A DNA stretch of 64,000 bases from JAVBKX01 sp031553835 (lineage in GTDB: Bacteria > Bacteroidota > Bacteroidia > Bacteroidales > Azobacteroidaceae), in NCBI GenBank assembly GCA_031553835.1, contig JAVBKX010000009.1, forward strand, positions 62,001-126,000, given 5' to 3'. The notes under the pieces were generated by a model. That model was not told the DNA's origin, did not search any database, and saw only the letters and a list, made by a program, of their open reading frames with translations. Position numbers and translations under genes: made by a program. Shown here piece after piece: positions 34,328-44,193 of this stretch; positions within the stretch are counted from its first letter, which is position 1; the number at the start of each line of letters is the position of its first letter.

Positions 34328-34354
34328 CTAAAAACTAAAAACTAAAAACTAAAA
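34328..34354. repeat. CTAAAAA heptanucleotide microsatellite
   Basis: About 3.9 tandem copies of CTAAAAA run from 34328 to 34354. The last copy supplies the TAG stop codon of the ATPase gene on the minus strand. Changes in copy number would fall after the stop. Confidence 0.8.
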
Positions 34355-35677
34355 GTGCAGGGGTTGGGGTATTTCTTTAACATCGTCAAGCAGCCATTTC
34401 CATGCAGGAATGACACGAATATTTCGATCTTCAACAACAATTTCATCTTCTGTTTCGGCAGTGATGATTGATAATTTGTTGCAATTTGTTGTATTCGATG
34501 CTTCTATTAATCCTGCAATTTCCCGGTTTCGAGTATCCAAATCATCTATTTGCCAGGCAACCTGGATAAGCTCTATAACTTCAGAATGGTCTGTCAAAAC
34601 GAAATCGCATTCTTTTTTCTCTTTGAAATAATATATTCCTTTTTGAAAAGAATATTTTCTCCGTAAATGGATGAATACAAGATTTTCCAACAAAATTCCG
34701 GCATCATCGCTATGTGGCGTCAATACGGCATTCCGTAATCCATTATCAATACAGTAATACTTTTTATTAGTATTGCTTTCTTTTATTAAAGAGAAATCGA
34801 ATTTAGGCAGAGATAAAAGTAAATAAATAGCTTCTGTCTGATCTGCTAATTCATATAAAGTATTTTTCGCAACGCTAACTCCTTGGGATTTTAATTCGTT
34901 ATAAATCTTGTTGATAGATGTGGGCTTGGTTATATTCAACATCATTCTCTTTATAAAATAGCGAACCGGGGATGAATTACGGATATCGTATCTTTCAATT
35001 AAATCTTTGTAAAGCATTACAAAGAAATATTCTTGTAATATTTTTTCTCTATAAATGGCATCTCCTAAAACAATTTCGGGGAAAGCTCCAAATTTCAAGT
35101 ATTCATAAAATGCATTAATTATTTTTGCCCGGGAGGAAGTGTTGTAGTAATTTGTATCAATGTCTTTGAAATGACAGTATTCGTCAAACGAAAGAGGAAA
35201 TTCTTCAAATTGTAAAGTTCGTCCCCGAAGAGATGTTGCGATTTCAGAAGAAAGCATACGGGAATTAGAACCTGTTAGAAATATTTGTTTGGAAACAGAG
35301 TCATAGACTCTTCTTACAAATTGTTCCCAGTTGGAAGTCATTTGTATTTCGTCAAAAAAGAAATACACCTCTGCCATTTTTTCGTTGGGATACAATTCTC
35401 TATACGCTTGCAATATTTCATCAAAATCTTCCGAAGAAAAAGATAGCCGTTCATCATCAAAATTAAGGAATAATATTTTTTCCCGCTCAATTCCTTCTGA
35501 TAACAGTTGATTGATTGCCAGTGAAAATAACGATGATTTTCCACATCGTCTGACGCCCGGAACTGTTATGATTTTTCCGGTATGCAATGGTAGCTGTAAA
35601 TTGCGCTGTATTACAGATGCAGGTAACGATTGTTGAAAATTGACAATTAATTCTTTTATCAATTCTTTCTTTTTCAT
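34349..35677 (-). CDS. AAA+ ATPase with DUF4143 C-terminal domain
   Basis: A 442-aa ATPase of the archaeal-type family found widely in Bacteroidota. Walker A is GVRRCGKSSL at residues 41-50. Walker B is in VYFFFDEIQM, and a sensor-like GSNSRML follows. The C-terminal half (ALRGRTLQFEEFPLSF onward and RKYSFQKGIYYFKEKKECDFV) is the DUF4143 nuclease-like domain with the ECDFV core. Such genes are often horizontally acquired. The function is unknown. Confidence 0.88.
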   Translation of the reverse strand: MKKKELIKELIVNFQQSLPASVIQRNLQLPLHTGKIITVPGVRRCGKSSLFSLAINQLLSEGIEREKILFLNFDDERLSFSSEDFDEILQAYRELYPNEKMAEVYFFFDEIQMTSNWEQFVRRVYDSVSKQIFLTGSNSRMLSSEIATSLRGRTLQFEEFPLSFDEYCHFKDIDTNYYNTSSRAKIINAFYEYLKFGAFPEIVLGDAIYREKILQEYFFVMLYKDLIERYDIRNSSPVRYFIKRMMLNITKPTSINKIYNELKSQGVSVAKNTLYELADQTEAIYLLLSLPKFDFSLIKESNTNKKYYCIDNGLRNAVLTPHSDDAGILLENLVFIHLRRKYSFQKGIYYFKEKKECDFVLTDHSEVIELIQVAWQIDDLDTRNREIAGLIEASNTTNCNKLSIITAETEDEIVVEDRNIRVIPAWKWLLDDVKEIPQPLHF

Positions 35678-35770
35678 AAGGACAAAATTACATTTTTTTT
35701 CTTTATCAGAAAGAAAAAATTAGAAATATTTTGTGTTGAATTTCAATTATTGTGCATCCTGCTTTTATTT

Positions 35771-36406
35771 TTATTCATCCGATTGCTTCGTTAAATCATC
35801 GTTCAAAATCGGCAATCCGATTTGATATTTGACGGCTACTACACGTGTAATGATTACTGCTAATACTGTTACGGCCTGATTGACTTCGGTTGGCATTCCC
35901 GCCCAGTCACTCAGCCAGTAAAAAATGCCTCCGATACAACAAGCAAGGGCGTAAATTTCTTTCCTGAAAATCAAAGGGATTTCATTGATCAAAATATCAC
36001 GCATCACTCCTCCGGCCGAACCGGTTACTGTACCCATTACAATCGCAACCCAATATGGAAAACCACATTGCAATGTTTTTTCGATTCCAACCACGGTAAA
36101 TAATGCTAATCCGATGGTGTCGAAAGTGAAGAATGTGTAATGCAGACGAACTAAGATTTTCCGGTAAATGACCACAACAATCAAGGCCAATCCCGAACAA
36201 ACAATGTAGAGACTATTTTCCATCCAAAAAGGAGTTAAGCCCAACATTAAATCCCGGATCGTTCCGCCTCCGACGGCAGTTACCAACCCGATGACAAATG
36301 CGCCAAACCAATCGAAACGTTTGGCAGAAGCAAGACGGATTCCGGAAATTGCAAAAGCAAAAGTTCCCAGAAATTCAATGATGTCAATTAAACCGATAGC
36401 GTCCAT
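35771..36406 (-). CDS. TRIC-family (UPF0126/YicG) cation channel protein
   Basis: A 211-aa inner-membrane protein made of two repeated triple-helix units. The unit motif appears as VTAVGGGTIRDLMLG near residue 41 and again as GTVTGSAGGVMRDIL near 125. Both carry the G-G-x-x-R-D signature of bacterial TRIC homotrimeric potassium channels. A TAATTTTG box on the minus strand (36424-36431) fits a promoter giving a short leader. It is divergent from the DUF2851 gene. Confidence 0.9.
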   Translation of the reverse strand: MDAIGLIDIIEFLGTFAFAISGIRLASAKRFDWFGAFVIGLVTAVGGGTIRDLMLGLTPFWMENSLYIVCSGLALIVVVIYRKILVRLHYTFFTFDTIGLALFTVVGIEKTLQCGFPYWVAIVMGTVTGSAGGVMRDILINEIPLIFRKEIYALACCIGGIFYWLSDWAGMPTEVNQAVTVLAVIITRVVAVKYQIGLPILNDDLTKQSDE

Positions 36407-36423
36407 AATGAAAAATTCTGGTG

Positions 36424-36461
36424 CAAAATTAGTGGAATTTGTTCATTTTATTCTACTTTTG
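36424..36461. promoter_or_regulatory. Divergent promoter region, TRIC gene and DUF2851 gene
   Basis: The minus-strand box TAATTTTG (complement of 36424-36431) serves the TRIC gene. The plus-strand box TACTTTTG (36454-36461) lies 23 nt before the DUF2851 start. Both match TAnnTTTG; neither has a convincing TTTG at the upstream position. Confidence 0.45.
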
Positions 36462-36484
36462 CTCCAATCAAAAACCAATTAACT

Positions 36485-37759
36485 ATGGAAGCAATACTGC
36501 ATTATGTGTGGAAGTACCGCCTGTATGATGAAAACCGGTTGTTTACTACAGACGGAATACCTGTCTCTGTGTTGGATCCGGGGATACATAATACCGATGC
36601 CGGACCTGATTTTTTTAATGCTAAAATTAAAATCGGCGACGAACTTTGGGCGGGCAATGTGGAAATTCATTCCGATTCGTCTGACTGGGTAAAACATGGA
36701 CATCATCAAGATCCGGCTTATAATTCTGTGATTTTACATGTGGTGGAATTTCCCCTTTTCATCGGAAAAAATACTACGAAAAATGGCCGGATTATTCCTG
36801 AATTGATATTGAAAGTTTCTGATCAAATTCGCCGGGATTATGAATTCCTCATCTCTAAAGATACTCCTGTGGCATGCATCGACCGCTTGCGTGAAATTTC
36901 TCCCATTTATTTGTCAGATTGGCTGAATGCCTTATTGATAGAACGCCTGGAGAGAAAAATGAATCAACTGTCTGCATTATTATCCGAAAGTAAGATGGAT
37001 TGGAATGTGGTCTTCTACATTACATTGTGCCGTAATTTCGGTTTTGGAATCAACAGCGATGCTTTTGAACAATTAGCCCGCAGCCTTCCATTGAAATATT
37101 TGATGAAGCACAACGATTCAATTTTATCGATGGAAGCGATGATTTTCGGACAAGCCGGGCTGCTTGAAAAGGAGATTGAAGATGAATATTACCAACAACT
37201 CCAATCCGAATATGATTATCTCCGGAAAAAATATAATCTCAAGCCTGTTACCGGTTATATGATGAAGTTTGCACGCATTCGACCCGGAAATTTTCCTCAC
37301 ATTAAAATTGCTCAATTAACGGCGCTAATCCGGCAACAGGAATTTTTGTTTTCTAAAATAATAGAAACCGAAGATATTGGCGAATTGCGACAATTGTTTG
37401 TCTCTGAGCTTCATACTTATTGGCAAACGCATTATCATTTTGGCCAGACTTCTGTACTCAAATCGAAAAAATTAGGACCCGAATTATTGGATATTCTTCT
37501 GATTAATACGGTCGTTCCTATTTTATTTGTGTATGGAACCAGCAACGGATTACCCGAATTGTCGGAACGTGCCGTCAAATTATTGGAAAAAATAAATCCG
37601 GAAAAAAATACCATCACTAATTTGTTCAGGCAGGCAGGAGTGGCGCTTACCAATGCTGTGGAATCACAAGCGCTCATTCAATTGAAAAAAGAATATTGCG
37701 ATCAAAAGAAATGTATTTATTGCCGGATTGGTCACCAATTGTTGTCCAATAAAACATAA
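36485..37759 (+). CDS. DUF2851 family protein
   Basis: A 424-aa cytosolic protein of a Bacteroidota-centred family. The N-terminal block LDPGIHNTDAGPDFFNAKIK, then WAGNVEIHSDSSDW and GHHQDPAYNSVILHVV, is the family hallmark. Its GPDF...N-V-E-I-H spacing is reminiscent of a PD-(D/E)XK nuclease core, which is my inference. The C terminus has four Cys in CDQKKCIYCRIG, a possible metal site. Function unknown. The downstream lipoprotein starts about 50 nt later. Confidence 0.85.
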   Translation: MEAILHYVWKYRLYDENRLFTTDGIPVSVLDPGIHNTDAGPDFFNAKIKIGDELWAGNVEIHSDSSDWVKHGHHQDPAYNSVILHVVEFPLFIGKNTTKNGRIIPELILKVSDQIRRDYEFLISKDTPVACIDRLREISPIYLSDWLNALLIERLERKMNQLSALLSESKMDWNVVFYITLCRNFGFGINSDAFEQLARSLPLKYLMKHNDSILSMEAMIFGQAGLLEKEIEDEYYQQLQSEYDYLRKKYNLKPVTGYMMKFARIRPGNFPHIKIAQLTALIRQQEFLFSKIIETEDIGELRQLFVSELHTYWQTHYHFGQTSVLKSKKLGPELLDILLINTVVPILFVYGTSNGLPELSERAVKLLEKINPEKNTITNLFRQAGVALTNAVESQALIQLKKEYCDQKKCIYCRIGHQLLSNKT

Positions 37760-37810
37760 TCAGGTCCAAAAAAATCCATATATTTGTACCTTAAAATTCA
37801 AGTGTTTAAA

Positions 37811-39775
37811 ATGATTCTCAAAAAAATAATATCTTCTGTTCAAAAAAGTCTTACCGGTGCGACATTGGTCTTGTTTGCTTTTTGTGGTTTGTATGCCTGC
37901 GCCAGTTTAGGGAGTCCATCCGGAGGAGAAATAGACACAATTCCTCCACAATTTGTTTCAAGTAAACCGGCGCCCGACGCCGTTAATTTCGCAGGCAAAA
38001 AAATTGAGATTGTTTTCGATGAATTGGTGGTTTTAGATAAACCTTCAGATAAAATTATTGTGACTCCGCCTCAAAAAAATATGCCGAAAATCAGAGCTGC
38101 CGGCAATAGGGTTACGGTCGAGTTTCAGGATTCGCTGCAACCGGCGACTACCTATACGATTGATTTTACAAATTCCATTGTCGATAACAATGAGAAAAAT
38201 CCGTTAGAGAATTTTTCGTTTGCGTTTTCTACCGGTGAAACCGTGGATTCTTTAGTTATTTCGGGAGTATTATTAGCTGCAGATAATCTTGAGCCACAAC
38301 AAAATGTAATGGTAGGCCTTCATTCTGATTTGAGCGATACCGCTTTTACAAAATTGCCTTTTCTCCGCACAACTAAAACGAATGATCGTGGGCGGTTTTG
38401 GATTCGGAATGTAGCGCCGGGTTCTTATAAAGTATATGCTTTGGGAGATTTGAACCGTAATTATAAATTTGATCAGCCGGGGGAAAGTGTGGCTTTCTTA
38501 GACAGCATTATTGTCCCGGGATTCGAACCGGCGGTTCGTCCCGATACCATTTGGCAAAAAATAGTCATAAAAGAAAATAAAGAGACCCGCGATTCTTTGA
38601 TCGTTGATACCGTTTTTGATTTTCATTATACCCGGTTTACTCCCGATAGTCTTCGGTTGTTTTTATTCAAGAAACCAGTTCCCCGGCAGTTCCTTTCCAA
38701 ATCGGAACGATCTGCTGCCTACAAATTTTCATTGGCTTTTAATGAACCGATTACCGAATTTCCGGCATTATATTTGTTAAATCAACCTGTAGATGAAAAC
38801 TGGGTAATTCCGCAAAAAACCGAAGGAGGAAAAGTGATTCAATATTGGATTACCGATTCCCTGCTATATAATCGCATCGATACCTTGCAAATTGAGGCTG
38901 TTTATTTAAAAACGGATAGTATCGCTCAGCTGATACCTGCAACCGATACATTGAGATTAGTTTCGCGAGCAAAAGCACCCGCAAAAGATTCGAAAAAAGA
39001 CAAAGAAGAGGCAATCAAAAAACCGGATTTTTTGGATATAAACCTTTCTGCAGGGCGAATTGTGGAAGTGTATGATACCGTGAAAATCCGTTTTTCTGAA
39101 CCGGTTGTGTTGGATTCAGCCCGATTGCATTTTGCTCAAAAGGTGGACACTACCTGGCATGAACGATCCTTTCCGGTTATACAAAATGCGGATGATCCGT
39201 TGCAATATTGGGTATCTGTTCCTCCGAAATACGGGGTGGAATATCGACTCCAAATTGATTCGGCTGCGATTGTCAGTATTTATGGAAAATGGAATAATAC
39301 GGTGAATTCAACGTTTAAATTTCAGGAAAAAGAAGAATATGGAGCATTATATATTCCCGTCGATCAAATCGAAGGTCCCGGATTCGGAGAGTTGCTGAGC
39401 AGTGCCGATAAAGTGGTCAGGCAAGTGCCACTTGTCAATGCAGAATTAGCATTTCCGGATTTGAAACCAGGAAAATACTATGTGCGATACATTGTAGATA
39501 AAAACAATAATGGAAAATGGGATACGGGAGATTATGTAACTCAGCTGAAACCCGAAACTGTTTATTATTATCCCGGAATGTTTGAAATTCCTAAAAATTG
39601 GGATATAAATGCAGAAGCCTGGAATCCATTGGCGGTGCCTGTTGAAAAACAAAAACCGTTGGAAATTACAAAAAATAAACCTGCTGAAAAGAAAAAACGT
39701 CAGAATGAAAGTACAACATCATCGGGTACATCCCGCACGAATAGTCCGGGTGGTCAAAGCTTACCATCGCGTTAG
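37811..39775 (+). CDS. Large lipoprotein with N-terminal SbsA-type Ig-like domain
   Basis: Start set at 37811 (MILKKIISS): an upstream TTG at 37784 overlaps a TATATTTG promoter box at 37779-37786. The lipobox is LYAC at about residue 30, followed by ASLGSPSGGEIDTIPP, which leads the Ig-like domain (IEIVFDELVVLDKPSDKI). Later parts include a carboxypeptidase-like module (APGSYKVYALGDLNRNYKFD) and a repeat of it near the end (KPGKYYVRYIVDKNNNGKWD). The C-terminal tail is Lys/Ser/Thr-rich and disordered. It is an envelope protein of unknown role, about 654 aa. Confidence 0.82.
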   Translation: MILKKIISSVQKSLTGATLVLFAFCGLYACASLGSPSGGEIDTIPPQFVSSKPAPDAVNFAGKKIEIVFDELVVLDKPSDKIIVTPPQKNMPKIRAAGNRVTVEFQDSLQPATTYTIDFTNSIVDNNEKNPLENFSFAFSTGETVDSLVISGVLLAADNLEPQQNVMVGLHSDLSDTAFTKLPFLRTTKTNDRGRFWIRNVAPGSYKVYALGDLNRNYKFDQPGESVAFLDSIIVPGFEPAVRPDTIWQKIVIKENKETRDSLIVDTVFDFHYTRFTPDSLRLFLFKKPVPRQFLSKSERSAAYKFSLAFNEPITEFPALYLLNQPVDENWVIPQKTEGGKVIQYWITDSLLYNRIDTLQIEAVYLKTDSIAQLIPATDTLRLVSRAKAPAKDSKKDKEEAIKKPDFLDINLSAGRIVEVYDTVKIRFSEPVVLDSARLHFAQKVDTTWHERSFPVIQNADDPLQYWVSVPPKYGVEYRLQIDSAAIVSIYGKWNNTVNSTFKFQEKEEYGALYIPVDQIEGPGFGELLSSADKVVRQVPLVNAELAFPDLKPGKYYVRYIVDKNNNGKWDTGDYVTQLKPETVYYYPGMFEIPKNWDINAEAWNPLAVPVEKQKPLEITKNKPAEKKKRQNESTTSSGTSRTNSPGGQSLPSR

Positions 39776-40595
39776 AACGACAATCGTATGCGCTTGTTTG
39801 TTTTTTTTGTGCAGTGCAGCTTCTGTCAATGTAGCTGCTCAGGAAAATTTACCGTTTAGTTTTGGAGAAGAATTAAAATTCAATATCCATTTTAAATATG
39901 GGATTCTGATGGCAAAAGCAGGAACGGCCGAATACCGAATCCAAAAAGCAACTTATCGCCAGCAACCTGCCGTTAAAACGCAAATGACTTTCAGGACAAC
40001 TTCCGGGTTTGATAAAATTTTCAAAATCAGAGATACATTGGTTACTTATCTTAAACCTGATTTGATCCCTATCCATCACAAAAAATACCTGCATGAAGGA
40101 AAAACCGAATATGTGGAAGATATGTATTACCAACAATTTGGAGCAACCTACACGCAAGTCAGATCGATTCGGTCAAAAGAAGACTGGGTAAGATTTGATA
40201 CGATTTTATTTGCTGCCAGTGAAGGGCACGATTTGCTCAATTCATTCTTATTTCTCCGCCAAATTGATTATAGCAATTTACAAATCGGAAAATGCTTTGA
40301 ATTTGTCAGTTTTGTAGGAAAAGATGTGGTGCGGATGAAGATGCGTTATGCCGGACAAGCAATTGTTGAGAAAAACGAATCGGAAAAATACAAAACACTC
40401 AGATTTAGCGTCGATATCATGGATGATTCTTTTTCAGAAAGTAAAAATGCCCTCGAGATTTGGGTCAGTGACGATTTGAACCACATTCCCATAAAAATTA
40501 AGGCGAAGCTTAAAATCGGAGCTGCCGAAGCGGAATTATCCTCGGCAAAAAACCTGAAACATCCGTTTGATGCGAAAATAAGGATTCCGAGATAA
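39705..40595 (+). CDS. DUF3108 domain-containing exported protein
   Basis: Exported protein of about 296 aa. Start set at 39705, which overlaps the end of the lipoprotein gene by 71 nt in another frame; this gives a long basic n-region, then the hydrophobic core TIVCACLFFLCSA and AQ. The mature part opens ENLPFSFGEELKFNIHFKYG, the DUF3108 hallmark, with GHDLLNSFLFLRQID and IWVSDDLNHIPIKIKAKLKI later. The family is periplasmic and often linked to envelope biogenesis. The true start could be further downstream. Confidence 0.78.
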   Translation: MKVQHHRVHPARIVRVVKAYHRVRTTIVCACLFFLCSAASVNVAAQENLPFSFGEELKFNIHFKYGILMAKAGTAEYRIQKATYRQQPAVKTQMTFRTTSGFDKIFKIRDTLVTYLKPDLIPIHHKKYLHEGKTEYVEDMYYQQFGATYTQVRSIRSKEDWVRFDTILFAASEGHDLLNSFLFLRQIDYSNLQIGKCFEFVSFVGKDVVRMKMRYAGQAIVEKNESEKYKTLRFSVDIMDDSFSESKNALEIWVSDDLNHIPIKIKAKLKIGAAEAELSSAKNLKHPFDAKIRIPR

Positions 40596-40640
40596 GAAAC
40601 TTTCCGGAAAAAAATCTTTGGGAAAATAAGGTTTTGCGGG

Positions 40641-41654
40641 TTATTTTACCTCCCAAACTTCTCCTGCCATCAGAAAATCTGTTAACTTGCGATGAGGCTT
40701 TTTAGCTTGCACCTCTGCAATTTGTTTTTCTACTTCTTCATCGTAAACCGGAGCTTCCACATCGCGGATTATGCCCAAGGCAACGGGAAGATCCGTCCCG
40801 TCCATTAGCGCTAATTTAAGGTGAAGCGTCGGATCAACCTGGTGCGCATCATGCACTAAAACCTGGTCTATGGTATAACCATTTTCTCCGATGGAAACGG
40901 CCTTTAAAGTAAAACCATCCAATACCAATCCTTTGTCGTTGTTGGCTCCGAATACCATCTTTTCTCCGTGTTTCAGGAAAACAGTACGGTCGGCACGCCA
41001 TTCACGATCAGTTACATTATCATAGATTCCATCGTTGAAAATCACACAATTGAGCAATACTTCAATCACCGAAGTCCCTTTATGCTTAGCAGCTTCCACC
41101 ATAATCGACGGCGAGTTTTTTACATCTACATCTAATATGCGGGCAAAGAACCGTCCACGCGAGCCGATAGTCAGTTCGGCAGGGCGGAATGGATCTTCTA
41201 CCGTGCCATACGGAGATGATTTGGAAATAAATCCCCGGTCGGAAGTTGGGGAGTATTGCCCTTTTGTCAACCCGTAAATTTTGTTGTTCATCAACACAAT
41301 ATTGATGTCAACATTCCGGCGGACTGCATGAATAAAGTGATTGCCTCCGATTGCTAAACAATCCCCATCGCCTGTCGCTAACCAAACCGAAAGTGCAGGA
41401 TTGGCTACTTTTACGCCTGTGGCAATGGCTGCGCCCCGTCCATGAATCGTATGAAATCCATAGGTATTCATGTAGTATGGCAAACGGGAAGAACATCCGA
41501 TTCCGGAAATAACCGCGGTATTGTGTGGAGGAATACCCAATTCCGCCATAGCTTTATGCAAACTGTTCAAAACGGCATAGTCGCCGCATCCGGGGCACCA
41601 GCGTACTAATTGCTGACTCTTGAAATCTTTTGGGGAATATTGTATGTCTTGCAT
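40641..41654 (-). CDS. korB: 2-oxoacid:ferredoxin oxidoreductase, beta subunit
   Basis: The thiamine-diphosphate subunit of a 2-oxoacid (probably 2-oxoglutarate) ferredoxin oxidoreductase. WCPGCGDY at residues 19-26 carries cluster cysteines. GDGDCLAIGGNHFIHA plus MNNKIYGLTKGQYSPTS is the TPP/Mg motif. 337 aa matches KorB. Paired with korA upstream (58-nt gap), it converts 2-oxoglutarate to succinyl-CoA with reduced ferredoxin in an anaerobic TCA branch. Substrate preference is by family resemblance. Confidence 0.92.
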   Translation of the reverse strand: MQDIQYSPKDFKSQQLVRWCPGCGDYAVLNSLHKAMAELGIPPHNTAVISGIGCSSRLPYYMNTYGFHTIHGRGAAIATGVKVANPALSVWLATGDGDCLAIGGNHFIHAVRRNVDINIVLMNNKIYGLTKGQYSPTSDRGFISKSSPYGTVEDPFRPAELTIGSRGRFFARILDVDVKNSPSIMVEAAKHKGTSVIEVLLNCVIFNDGIYDNVTDREWRADRTVFLKHGEKMVFGANNDKGLVLDGFTLKAVSIGENGYTIDQVLVHDAHQVDPTLHLKLALMDGTDLPVALGIIRDVEAPVYDEEVEKQIAEVQAKKPHRKLTDFLMAGEVWEVK

Positions 41655-41712
41655 TGCAAATTAAAAATTAAAAATGAACAATTAAAAAATAAATGGCCTG
41701 GAAGATAAGGGG

Positions 41713-43572
41713 TTACGCTTCTTTCTCTATTATTTTGGTAATTTCTTCCACTAATCTCCATACCTGGAAAGGCTGCCCTTTGATCCGGTTGAACTGGTAC
41801 GGATTGAATCCATGTATTTGCGATCGTAAATAATTGGCAAATTGTCCGTTATTCTGTTCGATCACAATTACTTTTTTGAATAGATTCAGAATGTCTTTTG
41901 TATTGGATGGCAGCGGATTGATATACTTGAAGTGGGAAAATGCCACTTTTTTACCGGATTCGCGAAGTGTTTCGACGGCTTCGCATAAGTGGCCGTAAGT
42001 ACCACCCCATCCCACGACTAATGTATCGGAATCCAAATCGCCTGTAATTTCCTGTGGGGGAATAAACTCGGCAATCCGGTTGATTTTCCGTTGACGGGTA
42101 ATGGTCATCAACTGGTGGTTGGACGGATCGGTGGAAATAACGCCGGTATTGTAATCTTTCTCCAATCCTCCGATACGATGCATAAAATCTTCCATTCCGG
42201 GAATGGCCCAATAACGTACCCAGGTTTCCTGATTCCGGAAATAAGGTTGCCAGTTTTCGGGTTTTTCCTTCATGGTTTGCACATAAGGAGGGTTGATTTC
42301 GGGATAATTCTCTAAATTTGGAATCTTCCACGCGGAAGAACCGTTGGCAATATATCCGTCGGTTAGTAAAATAACCGGAGTCATGTGTTCCAATGCGATT
42401 TTAGATGCCCAAAAAGCGGCATCAAAACAATCGGTGGGAGAAATGGCGGCAATGACTACTGCCGGACTTTCTCCGTTGCGGCCATAAAGCGCTTGCATTA
42501 AATCGGTCTGTTCACTTTTGGTCGGCATTCCGGTAGATGGCCCTGAGCGTTGTACATCGACTACGACCAACGGAATTTCAGCCATGACGGCCAATCCGAT
42601 TGCTTCGCTTTTCAACGCTAATCCCGGACCGGAAGTCGAAGTCGCTGCCAACGATCCGGCAAACGAAGCCCCAATGGCCGAGCAAATACCCGCAATTTCG
42701 TCTTCGGCCTGCATTACTTTTACTCCTAAATCTTTGCGAGCTGCCAATTCTTGCATAATGTCGGTGGCCGGAGTAATCGGATAACTTCCGAGAAATAACG
42801 GCAATCCTGCTTTTTCGGCAGCGGCAATTAATCCGTATGCTGTCGCTTTATTCCCGTTGACATCGGTATAAAACCCTTTTTCTACCGGTACAGTTTCGAT
42901 GCGATAAGTGGAAACGGAAGCATGAATGTTGTGTCCGTAATTGTGTCCGGCATTGAGCACTACTAAATTGGCCTCCAATACATCCGGTTTTTTCCCGAAT
43001 TTATCGCGCAGCATTTGTTCTGCAATTGTTAGCGGCCGGTTAAACAACCAACAGACTAAGCCTAAAGCAAAAATATTGCGGCTCCGCAATGCTTGTTTAT
43101 TATCGGCAATACCTTCAAGCGCTTTTTTACACATGGAGGTGATTGGTGCGGATACGACTTGGACGGATCCGATATTTAGTTCTTTAAATGGATCTTCAGT
43201 TTTGAATTGAGCTTTTTCCAGGTCGGCTGTAGTAAATGAGTCGGAATCTATGATCACGACCGAATCATGCTTCAGGAATTGTGCATTCACTTTTAGCGCT
43301 GCCGGATTCATGGCAACGAGTACATCTGCTTTGTCTCCCGGAGTATATACTTTTTTTGAGCCAATATGCACCTGAAATCCGGATACGCCGCTTAACGTCC
43401 CATGCGGAGCGCGTATTTCTGCCGGAAAATCGGGGAAAGTAGTAATTTTATTCCCGAAAACGGCGGACAAATTTGAAAAAATATTACCCGCTAATTGCAT
43501 CCCGTCACCCGAATCCCCCGAAAACCGGATGACAACTCTTTCTAACTCTTTCACTTTGGTTACTGCTGTCAT
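41713..43572 (-). CDS. korA: 2-oxoacid:ferredoxin oxidoreductase, fused gamma-alpha subunit
   Basis: A 619-aa fusion. Residues 1-190 form the gamma domain (RFSGDSGDGMQLAGNIFSNL, then DFPAEIRAPHGTLSGVSGFQ). The alpha domain starts near 220 (ATAYGLIAAAEKAG, SYPITPATDIMQEL, SEQTDLMQALYGRNGESP). The gamma-alpha fusion is usual for 2-oxoglutarate:ferredoxin oxidoreductases of Bacteroidota. A separate ferredoxin-type delta subunit is not adjacent. It forms an operon with korB. AATTAAAA-type repeats fill the gap between them. Confidence 0.93.
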   Translation of the reverse strand: MTAVTKVKELERVVIRFSGDSGDGMQLAGNIFSNLSAVFGNKITTFPDFPAEIRAPHGTLSGVSGFQVHIGSKKVYTPGDKADVLVAMNPAALKVNAQFLKHDSVVIIDSDSFTTADLEKAQFKTEDPFKELNIGSVQVVSAPITSMCKKALEGIADNKQALRSRNIFALGLVCWLFNRPLTIAEQMLRDKFGKKPDVLEANLVVLNAGHNYGHNIHASVSTYRIETVPVEKGFYTDVNGNKATAYGLIAAAEKAGLPLFLGSYPITPATDIMQELAARKDLGVKVMQAEDEIAGICSAIGASFAGSLAATSTSGPGLALKSEAIGLAVMAEIPLVVVDVQRSGPSTGMPTKSEQTDLMQALYGRNGESPAVVIAAISPTDCFDAAFWASKIALEHMTPVILLTDGYIANGSSAWKIPNLENYPEINPPYVQTMKEKPENWQPYFRNQETWVRYWAIPGMEDFMHRIGGLEKDYNTGVISTDPSNHQLMTITRQRKINRIAEFIPPQEITGDLDSDTLVVGWGGTYGHLCEAVETLRESGKKVAFSHFKYINPLPSNTKDILNLFKKVIVIEQNNGQFANYLRSQIHGFNPYQFNRIKGQPFQVWRLVEEITKIIEKEA

Positions 43573-43671
43573 ATTGTAAAGAATTTTTGTGGATATGAAT
43601 CAAACTCACACAAAATAAGAGTGCAAAAGTACAAAAAAACAGACAAACATGAAAGGCTTCTTTGCTTTTTA

Positions 43672-44055
43672 TTATATTCCCAAAATTCTGGTCAATGTTT
43701 TAATTTGGGTATCCCATAAAGAAATGGTTTCATTTTTTTCTTCATTTTCAGCAAAGTCTGTGATCTCCAATACGATACCTCCTGTAAGTTCATTGGTATG
43801 CAACTTAAACTCGAAATAAGCGGAAGGATTGGTTTCTTCTTTCCAGCGGAAACGAATATTATTGAGGGGTATATGTGTAAGTATTTCTGCTTCCATCGGA
43901 TGTTTGTTCCAGATAAAAATATAGGTATCGTCTTTGACGGTTACATCATCGGCAAACCATTCGGAAAGACCGGAAGCAGTGGTCAAGTAATTCCACAATG
44001 CGTTTTTCGATGCTTTGTCAAAGACATATTCCATGTGTACAATTTCCTTTTTCAT
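43672..44055 (-). CDS. START-like (SRPBCC superfamily) protein
   Basis: A 127-aa protein with a Bet v1/START-like fold, opening EIVHMEYVFDKASKNALWNYLTT in two pieces, then GLSEWFADDVTV, the W-F-A-D signature of AHSA1-like and START_2 proteins. IRFRWKEETN and the C-terminal helix SLWDTQIKTLTRIL complete the fold. Such proteins bind hydrophobic ligands; none is known here. Transcribed alone. Confidence 0.8.
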   Translation of the reverse strand: MKKEIVHMEYVFDKASKNALWNYLTTASGLSEWFADDVTVKDDTYIFIWNKHPMEAEILTHIPLNNIRFRWKEETNPSAYFEFKLHTNELTGGIVLEITDFAENEEKNETISLWDTQIKTLTRILGI

Positions 44056-44139
44056 AATATTTTAATTCAAAAAATCAGGGCACAAGATACAACAATATTT
44101 ATTGAAAACAAAAAAAATGAATACAAAAATTGACATTCT

Positions 44140-44171
44140 TTTGGAATATCAAAAATATTGTTCTACTTTTG
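44140..44171 (+). promoter_or_regulatory. tRNA promoter
   Basis: TTTG at 44140-44143 and TACTTTTG at 44164-44171 are separated by 20 nt, a good match to the Bacteroidota housekeeping promoter. The tRNA begins 22 nt downstream of the -7 box. Confidence 0.7.
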
Positions 44172-44193
44172 CACCACCAAAAAATGAAATGTT

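Noticed and set aside
34328..34354. CTAAAAA repeats as a CRISPR array or phase-variable switch
   Set aside because: Units are 7 bp without spacers and lie at or after a stop codon, so no array and no effect on the protein.
35846..35857. TACACGTGTA as a parS or operator site
   Set aside because: A 10-bp palindrome inside the TRIC coding region that lacks the parS flanks.
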